DNA from: Aerococcaceae bacterium NML190073
GTDB taxonomy: Bacteria > Bacillota > Bacilli > Lactobacillales > Aerococcaceae
Direction of reading: 5' to 3'
Assembly (NCBI GenBank): GCA_026131555.1
Contig: JAMXJH010000006.1
Location: 62,001-126,000, forward strand
Length of the DNA: 64,000 nt
Shown here piece after piece: positions 35,345 through 44,972 of the stretch (position 1 is its first letter; the number at the start of each line of letters is the position of its first letter). The notes below the pieces were generated by a model that made no database searches, was not told the DNA's origin, and saw only the letters and a list, made by a program, of their open reading frames with translations. Position numbers and translations under genes: made by a program.

Positions 35345-36889
35345 TTATGTCAGTTGATTGAAGTCCCAAACTGTGTCTACCCAACCTTCATAAAATTCCG
35401 GTTCGTGGCAGACCATTAGAATACTTCCCTTGAATGCTTTTAGGGCGCGTTGTAATTCTTCTTTCGCATCAACATCCAAGTGGTTGGTCGGCTCGTCGAG
35501 GACGAGGACATTCGATTCGCGATTCATTAACAAGCATAAGCGCACCTTGGCTTGCTCTCCCCCGCTTAACACTTGAATTTGACTTTCAATATGTTTCGCT
35601 GTAAGACCACATCGTGCTAGAGCAGCTCTGACTTCCGCTTGATTTAGCGACGGGAAGGCATCCCAAACCGCTTGCAATGGTGTCTGACGATTACCGCCCG
35701 CCACTTCTTGTTCGAAATAACCAATCTCTAGATAATCGCCGCGCTCTACTTCTCCCGATACAGGCGGAATGATACCTAATAAACTTTTAAGTAGCGTTGT
35801 TTTTCCAATACCGTTTGCTCCGATAATTGCAACCTTTTGATTGCGCTCGAAAGTTAAATTAAGCGGTTTGGTTAAAGGTGTACTATAACCGATTTGTAAG
35901 TCTTTCGATTGGAAAATAAATCTCCCCGGCGTACGTGCAACTTTGAAATCAAATTGAGGTTTTGGCTTTTCTCCTTGGAGTTCAATGATTTCCATCTTAT
36001 CTAATTTCTTCTGACGTGACATTGCCATATTCCGCGTTGCTACGCGAGCTTTATTGCGGTTAACGAAATCTTTTAGTTCGGCAATTTCTTTTTGTTGGCG
36101 CTCGTAAGCTGCTTCGAGTTGCGCTTTTTTGACAGCGTGCACTGCCAGAAATTGATCGTAATTGCCGACATAGCGCGTTAATTGCAAGTTCTCTACATGG
36201 TAAACAATGTTAATTACTTCGTTCAAGAAAGGGATATCGTGCGAAATAAGAATAAAGGCGTTCTCGTAGTTCTGCAAGTAACGCTTCAGCCATTCAATAT
36301 GCTCTACATCCAAGTAGTTAGTCGGCTCATCTAATAGTAAAATGTCCGGCTTCTCCAACAAGAGCTTTGCGAGCAATACTTTTGTACGTTGTCCACCACT
36401 CAAATCAGTAACCGGCGTGTCCATTCCGAAATCCATCACGCCTAAAGCGCGAGCAACTTCGTCAATTTTTGCATCTAAGATATAGAAATCATGTGTTTCC
36501 AGGCGTTCTTGAAGTTCGCCAACTTCCTCCATTAAGTTTGCCATTTCTTCATCTGATGCGTCACCCATCGCCATGTAAATATCGTTAATGCGCGCTTCAA
36601 CCTTAAATAAATCGTCGAAAGCTTTGCGCAGGACGTCACGGACACTTTGTCCTTCTTCAAGGATGCTATGTTGATCCAAATAACCTGTCGTTACATATTT
36701 TGCCCATTCAATTTTGCCTTGATCCGGTAGGCGTTGCCCTGTAACAATACTCATAAAGGTCGATTTGCCTTCTCCATTGGCTCCGACTAAGCCGATATGC
36801 TCTCCTTTCAATAAACGGAACGACACATCTTCAAAAATTGCACGGTCACCGAATCCATGTGTTAAATTCTGTACTGATAATATACTCAT
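35345..36889 (-). CDS. ABC-F family ATPase (YkpA/YbiT-like)
   Basis: 514 aa with two ABC cassettes and no membrane segment: Walker A GANGEGKST and GANGIGKTT, signatures LSGGQRTK and LSGGEQAK, and LLDEPTNYLD/VLDEPTNHLD Walker B boxes, joined by a charged linker (RNKARVATRNMAMSRQKKLDKME). The N-terminus MSILSVQNLTHGFGDRAIFEDVSFRLLKGEH is split across family-typical motifs of the B. subtilis YkpA branch. ABC-F proteins act on the ribosome; this branch is not a classical resistance one. ATG 36889 is chosen because AAAAGGAG precedes it. Confidence 0.93.
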   Translation of the reverse strand: MSILSVQNLTHGFGDRAIFEDVSFRLLKGEHIGLVGANGEGKSTFMSIVTGQRLPDQGKIEWAKYVTTGYLDQHSILEEGQSVRDVLRKAFDDLFKVEARINDIYMAMGDASDEEMANLMEEVGELQERLETHDFYILDAKIDEVARALGVMDFGMDTPVTDLSGGQRTKVLLAKLLLEKPDILLLDEPTNYLDVEHIEWLKRYLQNYENAFILISHDIPFLNEVINIVYHVENLQLTRYVGNYDQFLAVHAVKKAQLEAAYERQQKEIAELKDFVNRNKARVATRNMAMSRQKKLDKMEIIELQGEKPKPQFDFKVARTPGRFIFQSKDLQIGYSTPLTKPLNLTFERNQKVAIIGANGIGKTTLLKSLLGIIPPVSGEVERGDYLEIGYFEQEVAGGNRQTPLQAVWDAFPSLNQAEVRAALARCGLTAKHIESQIQVLSGGEQAKVRLCLLMNRESNVLVLDEPTNHLDVDAKEELQRALKAFKGSILMVCHEPEFYEGWVDTVWDFNQLT

Positions 36890-36966
36890 AAAGTTCTCCT
36901 TTTCCTTATCGTCTTCGCTATTATAAAGGATTTGGACGTTTTTGCCAATAAGATAACAAACAAAAC

Positions 36967-36998
36967 AGAGAGTGAACAAAACTTACTGTTCACTCTCT
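36967..36998 (-). terminator. terminator of the YjdM gene
   Basis: AGAGAGTGAACA and its perfect complement with an 8-nt loop, then a T-rich minus-strand tail (GTTTTGTTT). Confidence 0.8.
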
Positions 36999-37009
36999 TG
37001 ATATCGCTA

Positions 37010-37351
37010 TTATTTCTTCACGTAGATAGATTTCAAGTACAAGCTACCGATTCCATCAATCTTACATTGAATATCGTGCCCATCTACAGGCTCTGCTACT
37101 AAACGAATACCTTTCGCTTTCGTTCCTTGCTTGATAGTTGTGCTGCCGTTCAGTTTCAAATCTTTAATAACAGTCACATTGTCGCCGTCTGCCAATGGAT
37201 TTCCATTCGCATCACGAATAATGCTCGCTTCTTCAGCTTCTTCAGCTTCCGCCTTCGTCCACTCGTGTGCGCACATCGGACACACAAACAAATCGCCATC
37301 CTCATAGGTGTATTCCGATTCACATTTCGGACAGTTTGGTAAAGTTGTCAT
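37010..37351 (-). CDS. YjdM (PhnA-like) zinc-ribbon protein
   Basis: 113 aa. The N-terminal zinc ribbon (CPKCESEY, CPMCAHEW) and DANGNPLADGDNVTVIKDLKLNG, TIKQGTKAKGIRL plus CKIDGIGSLYLKS are those of the PhnA/YjdM family. Despite the name it is not the phosphonoacetate hydrolase and no phosphonate genes are nearby; its function is unknown. Single gene with its own terminator. Confidence 0.93.
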   Translation of the reverse strand: MTTLPNCPKCESEYTYEDGDLFVCPMCAHEWTKAEAEEAEEASIIRDANGNPLADGDNVTVIKDLKLNGSTTIKQGTKAKGIRLVAEPVDGHDIQCKIDGIGSLYLKSIYVKK

Positions 37352-37416
37352 AATAGCCTCCTCAAATTCGTTATGTGACTATTCTAACATAGATTGCGGG
37401 CAATTGTCATAAAGAA

Positions 37417-37821
37417 TTATTCTATGAATGCTGATAATTCTATTGTATAGCGCAAACGCTCGATTACACCGTCCGAATATTGTTCCTTCACACGAACGAT
37501 AAACTGCTCACTGTTTTCTTGTCCTTCTATTTCAAAAATATACTCCACTGTATCGTAGAACTGTTTTTGCTTTTTCAAACGCACGATAGCGTCCTCAATA
37601 ATGCCTTGAACAACTGGATTTTGAATCTTATCACGTCGCACATCATCGATTGTATGACTAATATTTGACAAAAACTCCGTCTGATTCTCTTCACTACTCC
37701 ATTCGGATTGTGATTCAGATGCCGTACTTATAGATGTTTCTGTCGGTTTAGCCTTAGAATGTATTGCACAACCCGACATCAACACACATGCCAAACTAAT
37801 CAGCCAACGCCTTACTGACAT
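37417..37821 (-). CDS. small lipoprotein, unknown function
   Basis: 134 aa. Signal peptide with lipobox LMSGC, then a Ser/Thr/Glu-rich linker and a predicted folded region with IVRLKKQKQFYDTVEYIFEIE. I recognise no domain. It lies 6 nt after the thioredoxin-like gene, so the two probably form one operon; a disulfide or redox link is only a guess. Confidence 0.7.
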   Translation of the reverse strand: MSVRRWLISLACVLMSGCAIHSKAKPTETSISTASESQSEWSSEENQTEFLSNISHTIDDVRRDKIQNPVVQGIIEDAIVRLKKQKQFYDTVEYIFEIEGQENSEQFIVRVKEQYSDGVIERLRYTIELSAFIE

Positions 37822-37827
37822 GACAAA

Positions 37828-38184
37828 TCACTTACCAACAAATGCCAAAATATCCGCTTCCGGCATTGAGCTGTCGCATTTGACTTTGATGCCGGCTGCA
37901 TCTGAATAAATGAAACCCGGTACTGTCGGCACACCATATTTATCTCTTAAAGCTTGAGTTTCATTTTCATGACGTGGGTGGCGGCTATGTAAGAAATATA
38001 CTTTCAAGTTATGTTCAGCAGCAACTTTGCTTAATTTACTTGCAAAACGGCGACAATATGGGCAAGTTTCTCGTCCAATAAATAAGATATTGCCTTCCTT
38101 TGCTTCGATTAAAGCCTCCGCTTGTTTCGGCTCAACTTCTTCAAATGCTGCTACTTGTTGTAAAAATAATTGAATTTCCGACAT
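37828..38184 (-). CDS. thioredoxin-fold protein with CPYC motif
   Basis: 118 aa, no signal peptide. GNILFIGRETCPYCRRFASKL holds the redox CPYC motif (about residues 42-45), and VPTVPGFIY the cis-Pro loop, so a thioredoxin fold is clear. It resembles the PedC-type bacteriocin transport accessory proteins, but no bacteriocin genes are near. ATG at 38184 with AAGGAGGA upstream. A TATAAT on the minus strand just upstream (38216-38221) may be its -10. Confidence 0.85.
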   Translation of the reverse strand: MSEIQLFLQQVAAFEEVEPKQAEALIEAKEGNILFIGRETCPYCRRFASKLSKVAAEHNLKVYFLHSRHPRHENETQALRDKYGVPTVPGFIYSDAAGIKVKCDSSMPEADILAFVGK

Positions 38185-38252
38185 ACTATGTCCTCCTTAT
38201 CATTTGTTAGCCTCATTATACACCAAGTCGCTAAATAGCGCGACGTTTTTGT

Positions 38253-39971
38253 CTAATCCAATTTAATCTTTTCTAAAGCTTTGCGCTTTTTGTAGCGCAA
38301 ATATATATCCCACACAAGAATGCCGATTCCGATTGTTAGCATACCGATTGCCACCCACAAAATAGATTCCTGCTCCCCTGTTGAAGGCAAACTGATTCCT
38401 TCTTGTTTAGTATTTTTACCGGTTTCAGCGCGGCTTTCTGCCGTCGGTAAACTGGCTGATACATCTTTTGATGAGGCGGATGCTTGCTTTCTAGCTTGTT
38501 TCGGCTGAGTTTGTAATTTCGGTTTCGCTTGTGGTGAACCGCTTGATTCTGCCTGCTTTCGTTCATCGGTACTTTGATGGCGTTCAGATTTGGGCAATGA
38601 CTTGGTCGAATTCGATTGCGCCATCGGTTTGCGTTTTAATTTATTTTTGAGTGAATCGAGCTTGCCCGTTGACCTAGGTTGCACTTCAGTTGAAGTAATA
38701 TCAGTTTGTGCAGACGAATTAGTGGAAGAATGCGATAACCCCGGAGAAGTTTGCCCCTCCAAATTATACATTGCGAACATTTGGTAGAATCCGGATGCTT
38801 CATCTGGCGCCACATACCATTGTTGCGCACTCTCGTCAAAAAGAACCAACTTTATTTGATAGCGTTCATGAAAGGTTTGTAGCTGCTCAATCGTAAGCGA
38901 GTTCCACAATTGGTGTGCATTCAAATAATCAGCCAATAATTGTTTGATTTGTGCAAATGCCTCTTGATTGATTGCATAGAAATACGCGTATTGTCCTTCT
39001 TTAATCGTCAAAACTTCCTCATAACGTGCATAAAGTTGTGCCAAATCCCCCGAATCGAAATAATCTCGCAATGCTAAATTAGCTAAAATTTCAATGTCCC
39101 AAAGATTTAATTCTTGCGCATATGTATAGTATTCTTTGCCTCGTTCATCAAGCTGAATCGCCGGTTTGCCGTAAAGCTGTTCTGCTACTTCTGTCGCCGT
39201 ACGTGTTAAGCTGAACAATTGCGCAATATCGTTAAAACTTACTTTTCGATATGCCGCCGGTACAAATCGCTGTAAATAGGTATCCAAATTGATGAGTAAG
39301 TCACTCAATTCTTTTGCTTGAGTATTGATTAAAAGTTGATTGATATTTTCTCGCTGAACACTGTGAGGATAGAGTAAACATTGATTAAGCTGTGAACGCT
39401 CTGCCCTCTGCTTCTCTAGTTGATTCGTCTGTACATCTAATTCGTATAAACGCTCTTGATGTTGCTTCTCCAATTTGTCGCGTTGGGCAATTTGTTCATT
39501 TAATTGCTGCTGAATATCATCAAGTGCTAATTGCCACTCTTTGACTTGTACATCTTCTGACAGCAGCAATAACTGCTCTTCTTCGCTACGATTGTCAAAG
39601 TCTTCGTCCCCTTGACGATAGGATTCATAGGCGGCTTCAATTGCAAATGTATGCTGTTCATTCGCCTGTTGTTGCAATTGCTCCAAATGTTCTATCATGC
39701 TATTCAAGTCATTGAAAGCTGCGGTAATATCTGTAATTGCTTGATTCAACTTCTCAATCTCCGCCGATATTTGCTGAACAATATCCGACTCCTCTCCCTC
39801 ACTTTGCGTATAGCTTCTCAACAGTTCCAGACAACGACTTTTTTCGACAGGGATATTGTTAATACTTTGAGTGAGTACATAAGGCGCACTCGTTTCCTCT
39901 CCTCGCACTGGAGCTATTCCTAGATTAGACAACAGCCCTATACATAATAATGGTTTTATGATTTTTTTCAT
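38253..39971 (-). CDS. LPXTG cell-wall-anchored surface protein
   Basis: 572 aa. Signal peptide (KKIIKPLLCIGLLSNLGIAPVRGEE), a Gln/Glu-rich coiled-coil region (about 50-200), a folded region to about residue 390 that I do not recognise, a Ser/Lys/Gln-rich stalk (about 405-525), then LPSTG at 528-532, a hydrophobic segment and a basic tail. A sortase should attach it to peptidoglycan. ATG at 39971 is preferred to 40016 because GGAGG precedes it and a signal peptide begins there. Confidence 0.88.
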   Translation of the reverse strand: MKKIIKPLLCIGLLSNLGIAPVRGEETSAPYVLTQSINNIPVEKSRCLELLRSYTQSEGEESDIVQQISAEIEKLNQAITDITAAFNDLNSMIEHLEQLQQQANEQHTFAIEAAYESYRQGDEDFDNRSEEEQLLLLSEDVQVKEWQLALDDIQQQLNEQIAQRDKLEKQHQERLYELDVQTNQLEKQRAERSQLNQCLLYPHSVQRENINQLLINTQAKELSDLLINLDTYLQRFVPAAYRKVSFNDIAQLFSLTRTATEVAEQLYGKPAIQLDERGKEYYTYAQELNLWDIEILANLALRDYFDSGDLAQLYARYEEVLTIKEGQYAYFYAINQEAFAQIKQLLADYLNAHQLWNSLTIEQLQTFHERYQIKLVLFDESAQQWYVAPDEASGFYQMFAMYNLEGQTSPGLSHSSTNSSAQTDITSTEVQPRSTGKLDSLKNKLKRKPMAQSNSTKSLPKSERHQSTDERKQAESSGSPQAKPKLQTQPKQARKQASASSKDVSASLPTAESRAETGKNTKQEGISLPSTGEQESILWVAIGMLTIGIGILVWDIYLRYKKRKALEKIKLD

Positions 39972-40025
39972 TTTTACACCTCCATATATAATTAAGGAAG
40001 GGCGTATAATTTTCACTTTTTTTGC

Positions 40026-40086
40026 ACAAAAAAAGATGAAACTTTTCTACGCTTAGCATGCGCAGTTTTGTTTCATCTTGATTTTT
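40026..40086 (-). terminator. terminator after the 113-aa hypothetical gene
   Basis: AAGATGAAAC and its complement GTTTCATCTT enclose a loop of about 30 nt; seven T follow on the minus strand. Confidence 0.75.
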
Positions 40087-40089
40087 TTG

Positions 40090-40431
40090 CTAATTCGTTT
40101 CGATTGGTAGCCCTAGGCTTGCTAAATATTTGTCAAATTGCTCTTTATCGCGCGCTTTTTGGGCGTTTGATAAATTTGTTGGGCTAAGATAATAACGCCA
40201 CTGTTCAAGATTTGCAATATCATAAGCTACAACAGATTCTCCTTCTACGTCATCCGGAACGCGTTTGACGATAGGATAGAGGCGCTCGAGTTCTGCGATT
40301 AAATCCGTGGCGACGGCCTCACGTAATACGCGATACATCTCCGCTAAAGGAGCCGGGATCATGTAGATGTCCACTTGCACCAATGCTTCTCCTTGTTGTT
40401 TCTGTTGTCTGTTTGCCTGCTTTCTTGCCAT
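40090..40431 (-). CDS. conserved-looking hypothetical protein
   Basis: 113 aa, soluble. Lys/Gln-rich N-terminus (residues 1-16), then a compact domain (VDIYMIPAPLAEMYRVLREAVATDLIAELE; VVAYDIANLEQWRYYL; FDKYLASLGLPI). I do not recognise the family. It lies 12 nt downstream of the HAD phosphatase gene, likely in one operon with it. Confidence 0.65.
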   Translation of the reverse strand: MARKQANRQQKQQGEALVQVDIYMIPAPLAEMYRVLREAVATDLIAELERLYPIVKRVPDDVEGESVVAYDIANLEQWRYYLSPTNLSNAQKARDKEQFDKYLASLGLPIETN

Positions 40432-40443
40432 AAAACTACCTTT

Positions 40444-41295
40444 CTAAATGTATTGTATCGCATATTTTTCTATGAAATCCAAGTTGTCTGTCGCTACTAA
40501 TTGTTCCAAAGTATCCAAGACTGCTTGTTCCTCATTTGTTCCGATTTGATAACGGCATAATCGCGCTAAATCTGCATCTGCATTCCCCATTGCCACACTA
40601 TACTCTACCGTCAACATCATCGTTTCATCATTCAAACTATCGCCAAATGCCATCGTTTCACTCGGCGAGATGTGATATCGCTCTTGGAGAAATTGAATAG
40701 CGGAACCTTTACCACCGTCTCTGTGATAGACATCTAACCAAATCTCACCACTTGTTACCGTCCTTACTGCCGGAAATTGAGTATTCATTGCTTGCATCAT
40801 GGTCTTGTTGTCTTCAAGACTATGCTCACTGGCGATTGCGATTTTGATTGGCGGATGCGCTAGATTTATAGCTAACAAATCCTCTACCACTACTAAATTA
40901 GGATTATATTGACGAATATACTCTTCGATATGTGTCGGTAAGTCTGCCGCAATATAAGTTTCATAACCGGTGCACACCGCCGGATAAAAACCGGAACTTT
41001 GATTGAGAAACTCAATGACTTGTTGATAGTCATTCGGCATAATTTCCAAATTGCGAAGCACTTCATCTCCCTTAGAAATTTGGTTCCCGTTATCCCCTGC
41101 AAAATAGAGTTGCATTCGCATTTCGTCATCAAAATAGCTGTGCAATTTTTGAATGCTGTTGCCTGTGGCGATGCAAACTTTGACGCCTTGTTCGCTCAGT
41201 GTTGCGAGCAATTTTTTGAAACGGGGAATGTCATAAGTCTTGTCGTGGCGCAATAATGTTGCGTCCATATCTATTGCAATTAGTTTAATCGTCAT
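40444..41295 (-). CDS. Cof-type HAD-IIB phosphatase
   Basis: 283 aa. HAD motif I IDMDATLL near the start, motif II CIATGNS, motif III Lys in the cap-core region (DGGKGSAIQFL), and motif IV AFGDSLNDETMM. Motif I reads DMDAT, with Ala where Gly is more usual, a small deviation. Likely hydrolyses sugar phosphates or flavin/PLP phosphates. AAAGGAA precedes the ATG. Confidence 0.92.
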   Translation of the reverse strand: MTIKLIAIDMDATLLRHDKTYDIPRFKKLLATLSEQGVKVCIATGNSIQKLHSYFDDEMRMQLYFAGDNGNQISKGDEVLRNLEIMPNDYQQVIEFLNQSSGFYPAVCTGYETYIAADLPTHIEEYIRQYNPNLVVVEDLLAINLAHPPIKIAIASEHSLEDNKTMMQAMNTQFPAVRTVTSGEIWLDVYHRDGGKGSAIQFLQERYHISPSETMAFGDSLNDETMMLTVEYSVAMGNADADLARLCRYQIGTNEEQAVLDTLEQLVATDNLDFIEKYAIQYI

Positions 41296-41332
41296 GGAAA
41301 ATTCCTTTCAATGAGGTGGTTTCACCTCAACA

Positions 41333-42250
41333 TTACGGCAAAATATTGCCTGCACTTCGGTAAATATCGTACCATTCTTCGCGCGTTAATTCAACGCTTA
41401 CCCCTTCGCAAATTTGAGCAATGCGTTGTGGGTTCATGCTGCCGACTATCGGTTGCATTTTTGCCGGGTGACGCAAAATCCACGCCATGACCATGCCTTC
41501 GAATGAAACTTGCTTGTCTTGAGCATAGCGCTGTAGCGTTGTTGTCAAATTCTGATACGCAGGATGTTCCATAAATAAACCTTGACTTAAATCGACTTGA
41601 AACGGTGACCAAGGCTGAATGGTAATATTTTCCAAACGGCAGAAATCCAAGACGCTTCCGTCACGGACAATACTTGCATTATTCAGCATATTCACGTTCA
41701 ATCCGGCATCGACCATCGGCGTGTGAGCCGGACCAAATTGTAGTTGATTGGCGACAAGCGGCATGTTCAACGACTTTTGTAACAATTGAATTTGCAACGG
41801 ATTCTGGTTGCTTACACCGAAATAACGTACTTTCCCGCTCGCTTGCAACTGCGAAAAAGCTTCCGCAACCTCTTCCGGTTCAACTAATGTATCCGGACGA
41901 TGCAACAGGAGGAAGTCTAAGTAATCCGTTTGCAATCGCTCAAGAATGCCATCGACCGAATTCAGAATATGATCTTTCGAAAAATCAAACCAGCCCGGGC
42001 GAATGCCACATTTGGATTGTAAATAAATATCCTCGCGTTGAATATTTGTTGCTTTCAATGCTTGTGCGAAATTAACTTCCGATTGCCCTTTCCCATAAAT
42101 ATCCGCATGGTCAAAAAAGTTAATGCCATTTGCGATTGCCGCTTCAATGACTTGGCGACTTTCTTCAACTGACAACTTGCCCATTCGCATACATCCTAAA
42201 GCAAGTTGACTCGCGTGGACAGGCGCTGCCCCTACATTCATATATTTCAT
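41333..42250 (-). CDS. aldo/keto reductase
   Basis: 305-aa NAD(P)H-dependent oxidoreductase of the YdhF-like type. The catalytic tetrad is visible: Asp and Tyr in FFDHADIYGKG, Lys in LQSKCGI, His in LLLHRPD. GVSNQNPLQIQLL and IVGSMNPQRIAQ are usual cofactor-binding elements. Substrate unknown. It begins 2 nt after the HerA-like gene and is co-transcribed with it. Confidence 0.93.
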   Translation of the reverse strand: MKYMNVGAAPVHASQLALGCMRMGKLSVEESRQVIEAAIANGINFFDHADIYGKGQSEVNFAQALKATNIQREDIYLQSKCGIRPGWFDFSKDHILNSVDGILERLQTDYLDFLLLHRPDTLVEPEEVAEAFSQLQASGKVRYFGVSNQNPLQIQLLQKSLNMPLVANQLQFGPAHTPMVDAGLNVNMLNNASIVRDGSVLDFCRLENITIQPWSPFQVDLSQGLFMEHPAYQNLTTTLQRYAQDKQVSFEGMVMAWILRHPAKMQPIVGSMNPQRIAQICEGVSVELTREEWYDIYRSAGNILP

Positions 42251-42252
42251 AA

Positions 42253-43812
42253 TTATTTTCCTTTCAAAATCCCGGTAATACCGCGCGTCAACACGCGTCC
42301 TACTTCTCGCCCAACTTGGCTCATCATGTTTTTGGTGAAGCGATCAAGTACGGAATCTGTTCGGCGCGATGCGCTTGTTACGCGACGTTCTTGTTGCTCT
42401 TGACGTTTCATTTCAGCTTGCTGTTCTTTCTCATAACGTTTAAGTTCCGCTGCTTCTTCTTTCTCACGTTGCTTACGTAAAGCATCCTCTTCTTTAGCAC
42501 GTTGCGCTTCTTCCGCTTGTTGAATAAGTGCCGCTTCTTTTTCTTGAGTCATGGCTAGAATTTGTTCGTGAGCACTTTCGCGGTCAACGGCATCGGCGTA
42601 TTTATCCATCAAGGTTGAATTATTGATGACGCTTAACGGTACACTTGGGTCTACCGTTCCCAGCTGGCTTTTCGGTGGATAAATCATCACACGGTCTGCT
42701 AGAGAAGGGGTGCCGTCTGCCATCAAGGTTGAAACGACCGCTTCCCCGACTTTCAGTTCCTGAATCACTTTGGCTAAATCTTCACCCGCTTCTTGACGGA
42801 ATGTGTCCGCAACCGTCGCCACTGTCTTCAACTCTTTCGGCGTAAAAGCACGCAACCCATGCTGAATACGATTCCCTAACTGACTTGCTACACTATCCGG
42901 GATATCCGTTGGATTTTGCGTGACGAAGAAGACGCCAACACCTTTAGAACGAATTAAACGCACTATCAATTCAATTTTTTCCAATAGAACTTTCGGTGCA
43001 TCTTTGAATAATACATGCGCTTCATCAAAGAAGAAAACGAGTTTCGGCTGCGAAACATCACCAACTTCCGGCAATGTTTCATACAATTCCGCCAAAAGCG
43101 TCAACAATACCGTTGAATATAGCGTTGGTTGATTGAATAGTTGTGTTGCATCCAAGACGTTAATCATTCCGCGTCCATTCGTATCTTGGCGCATGAAATC
43201 GGCTATTTCCAAGCTAGGTTCACCGAAGAACACCTTGCCGCCCTGTTGCTCCAACACGACTAAACTACGCAAAATCGCCCCAACAGAACGTGCCGGAATA
43301 TTACCGTAATACTTGCTCAATTCCTCTGCATGTTCCGCAACATAATTAAGCATGGCTCGTAAATCCATCAAGTCAATCAACAACAACCCTTGTTCGTCCG
43401 CCACACTGAACACAATATTGAGAATACTTTCTTGCGTGTCATTCAATCCCAGCAAGCGTGTTAATAATACCGGTCCCATTTCAGAAATAGTCATTCTGAC
43501 AGGTGTCCCTTTTTCGCCGAGGACATCCCACAATTCAACCGGGTATGCTTGTGGTTCGTAATCATTATAATGAGTAGCTGCCAAACGAACGGGATCCACA
43601 TCTTGGGCATTCGCTTGTGCCAAGCTGACTAAATCTCCTTTAATATCCGATAAGAATACCGGAATCCCTGCATCACTCAGCTGTTCTGCCAAAACTTTCA
43701 GGGTAACGGTTTTCCCCGTTCCTGTAGCTCCGGCAATAATCCCATGGCGATTCAATTTGTTCAATTGAATCACAGCTTCGTTTGTTCCATAACCAAATTT
43801 CAACTGCGACAT
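42253..43812 (-). CDS. HerA-like ATPase (DUF853 family)
   Basis: 519 aa. Walker A GATGTGKTVTLK, Walker B LVFFFDEAHVL, and VFFVTQNPTDIPDSVASQLGNRIQHGLRAFT are typical of the DUF853 family of HerA/FtsK-like helicase-type NTPases. The C-terminal 120 residues are a highly charged coiled coil rich in Glu, Lys, Arg. DNA-related motor activity is expected, but the biological role is unknown; no NurA nuclease is near. GGAGGAGG precedes the ATG. Confidence 0.88.
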   Translation of the reverse strand: MSQLKFGYGTNEAVIQLNKLNRHGIIAGATGTGKTVTLKVLAEQLSDAGIPVFLSDIKGDLVSLAQANAQDVDPVRLAATHYNDYEPQAYPVELWDVLGEKGTPVRMTISEMGPVLLTRLLGLNDTQESILNIVFSVADEQGLLLIDLMDLRAMLNYVAEHAEELSKYYGNIPARSVGAILRSLVVLEQQGGKVFFGEPSLEIADFMRQDTNGRGMINVLDATQLFNQPTLYSTVLLTLLAELYETLPEVGDVSQPKLVFFFDEAHVLFKDAPKVLLEKIELIVRLIRSKGVGVFFVTQNPTDIPDSVASQLGNRIQHGLRAFTPKELKTVATVADTFRQEAGEDLAKVIQELKVGEAVVSTLMADGTPSLADRVMIYPPKSQLGTVDPSVPLSVINNSTLMDKYADAVDRESAHEQILAMTQEKEAALIQQAEEAQRAKEEDALRKQREKEEAAELKRYEKEQQAEMKRQEQQERRVTSASRRTDSVLDRFTKNMMSQVGREVGRVLTRGITGILKGK

Positions 43813-43878
43813 ACTTTTTCCTCCTCCTATTTATTCTCTTTTATTTTAACATAGTCAATTCAAATACTAAATGTTATC

Positions 43879-43908
43879 TTGACATTTATCCTAAACTTTT
43901 AATACAAT
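43879..43908 (+). promoter_or_regulatory. promoter of azlCD
   Basis: TTGACA (43879-43884), 18-bp spacer, TACAAT (43903-43908). Confidence 0.75.
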
Positions 43909-43923
43909 AGACACCATTGTATT
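43901..43923. promoter_or_regulatory. inverted repeat over the azlC -10
   Basis: AATACAAT, 7-bp centre, ATTGTATT. A perfect 8-bp-arm repeat covering the -10 and start site, a candidate repressor operator. Confidence 0.5.
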
Positions 43924-43946
43924 AAATAAAATTGTGAGGTGGCTTT

Positions 43947-44630
43947 ATGAAGGAAGCCTTTAAAGTTGCTTTTCCAAGAACCATTCCTATTTTTGCAGCC
44001 TATTTGTTTCTAGGGATTTCTTATGGTCTATTTGCTATTAATGAGGGGTTGCCTGCTTATTACCCGGTCTTAATGAGCATTGTAATTTATGCCGGCTCAA
44101 TGGAATTCGTAACCATCCGTTTGCTACTATCAATTTTCAGTCCATTAACAGCATTCTTATTGACATTAATGGTTAACGCTCGTCATTTATTTTATGGATT
44201 GGCAATGTTAACCCCCTTCAAATCGCTCGGTTGGGAAAAATATTGGGTTATTTTCGGCTTGGGCGATGAATCCTTTGCGATTCATACCTCTTTGGATATT
44301 CCAGCGCATATCGAGCGCCGGTGGGTTTATTTCCATGTCACATGGCTCAATCAATGTTATTGGTTTATTGGTACATTAACAGGCGTCTTGTTGGGAAAAT
44401 ATATTCCATTTGATACAACAGGAATTGAATTTGTGTTGAGTGCGCTTTTCTTAGTCAATTTGTTGGAACAATTATTACGTCAACGTCAATACTTCGCCAT
44501 TGCCGTCGGTATCTTATCAGGAATCAGCAGCCTATTATTTTTCGGCGCTAAACAATTTATGCTTCCCGCCATGTTGGGAATGCTCATTATCTTTTCGATT
44601 GATTACTGGCGGAAAGGAGGGCAATTATGA
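43947..44630 (+). CDS. azlC: AzlC family branched-chain amino acid exporter, large subunit
   Basis: 227 aa, about seven membrane segments. [35 protein letters not shown] and the [12 protein letters not shown] motif mark AzlC/YgaZ. With AzlD it exports branched-chain amino acids or analogues. GAGGTGG precedes the ATG. It overlaps azlD by 4 nt, so the two are coupled. A palindrome on its promoter suggests a dedicated repressor, which is not encoded next to it. Confidence 0.92.
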   Translation: MKEAFKVAFPRTIPIFAAYLFLGISYGLFAINEGLPAYYPVLMSIVIYAGSMEFVTIRLLLSIFSPLTAFLLTLMVNARHLFYGLAMLTPFKSLGWEKYWVIFGLGDESFAIHTSLDIPAHIERRWVYFHVTWLNQCYWFIGTLTGVLLGKYIPFDTTGIEFVLSALFLVNLLEQLLRQRQYFAIAVGILSGISSLLFFGAKQFMLPAMLGMLIIFSIDYWRKGGQL

Positions 44631-44953
44631 CACATACTCAAATGTTATTGACGATTCTTATTGTGGCACTCAGCACCATGTTGACACGTTTCGCACCGTT
44701 CCTTCTCTTCCCCTCCTCCAAAAAAACACCGGCATTCATCCAATATTTAGGTACGATTTTGCCCAGTGCTGTCATGGGATTGCTCGTGGTCTACTCATTC
44801 AAGGAAGTATCGCTGACGACCGCACCACATGGCTTGCCGGAAGCCATCGCTTGCCTGGCTTTAGTTATCGTTCATCTTATCAAGCGCAATCTTTTATTAA
44901 GCATTGCAACTGGCACGATTGTTTACATGGTGCTCAGTCAATTGATCTTCTAG
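44627..44953 (+). CDS. azlD: AzlD family branched-chain amino acid exporter, small subunit
   Basis: 108 aa with about four membrane segments: [25 protein letters not shown] and [14 protein letters not shown] are AzlD/YgaH signatures. It starts inside the azlC stop (ATGA overlap) and should form the two-subunit exporter with AzlC. Confidence 0.9.
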   Translation: MTHTQMLLTILIVALSTMLTRFAPFLLFPSSKKTPAFIQYLGTILPSAVMGLLVVYSFKEVSLTTAPHGLPEAIACLALVIVHLIKRNLLLSIATGTIVYMVLSQLIF

Positions 44954-44972
44954 TTTCACTTAATAATGAACA

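Noticed and set aside
37010-37351. PhnA-like gene as evidence for phosphonate breakdown
   Set aside because: YjdM/PhnA zinc-ribbon proteins are not phosphonate hydrolases and no phn genes are nearby.
37828-38184. Thioredoxin-like gene as part of a bacteriocin locus
   Set aside because: Only the fold resembles PedC; no bacteriocin precursor, immunity or export gene is present.
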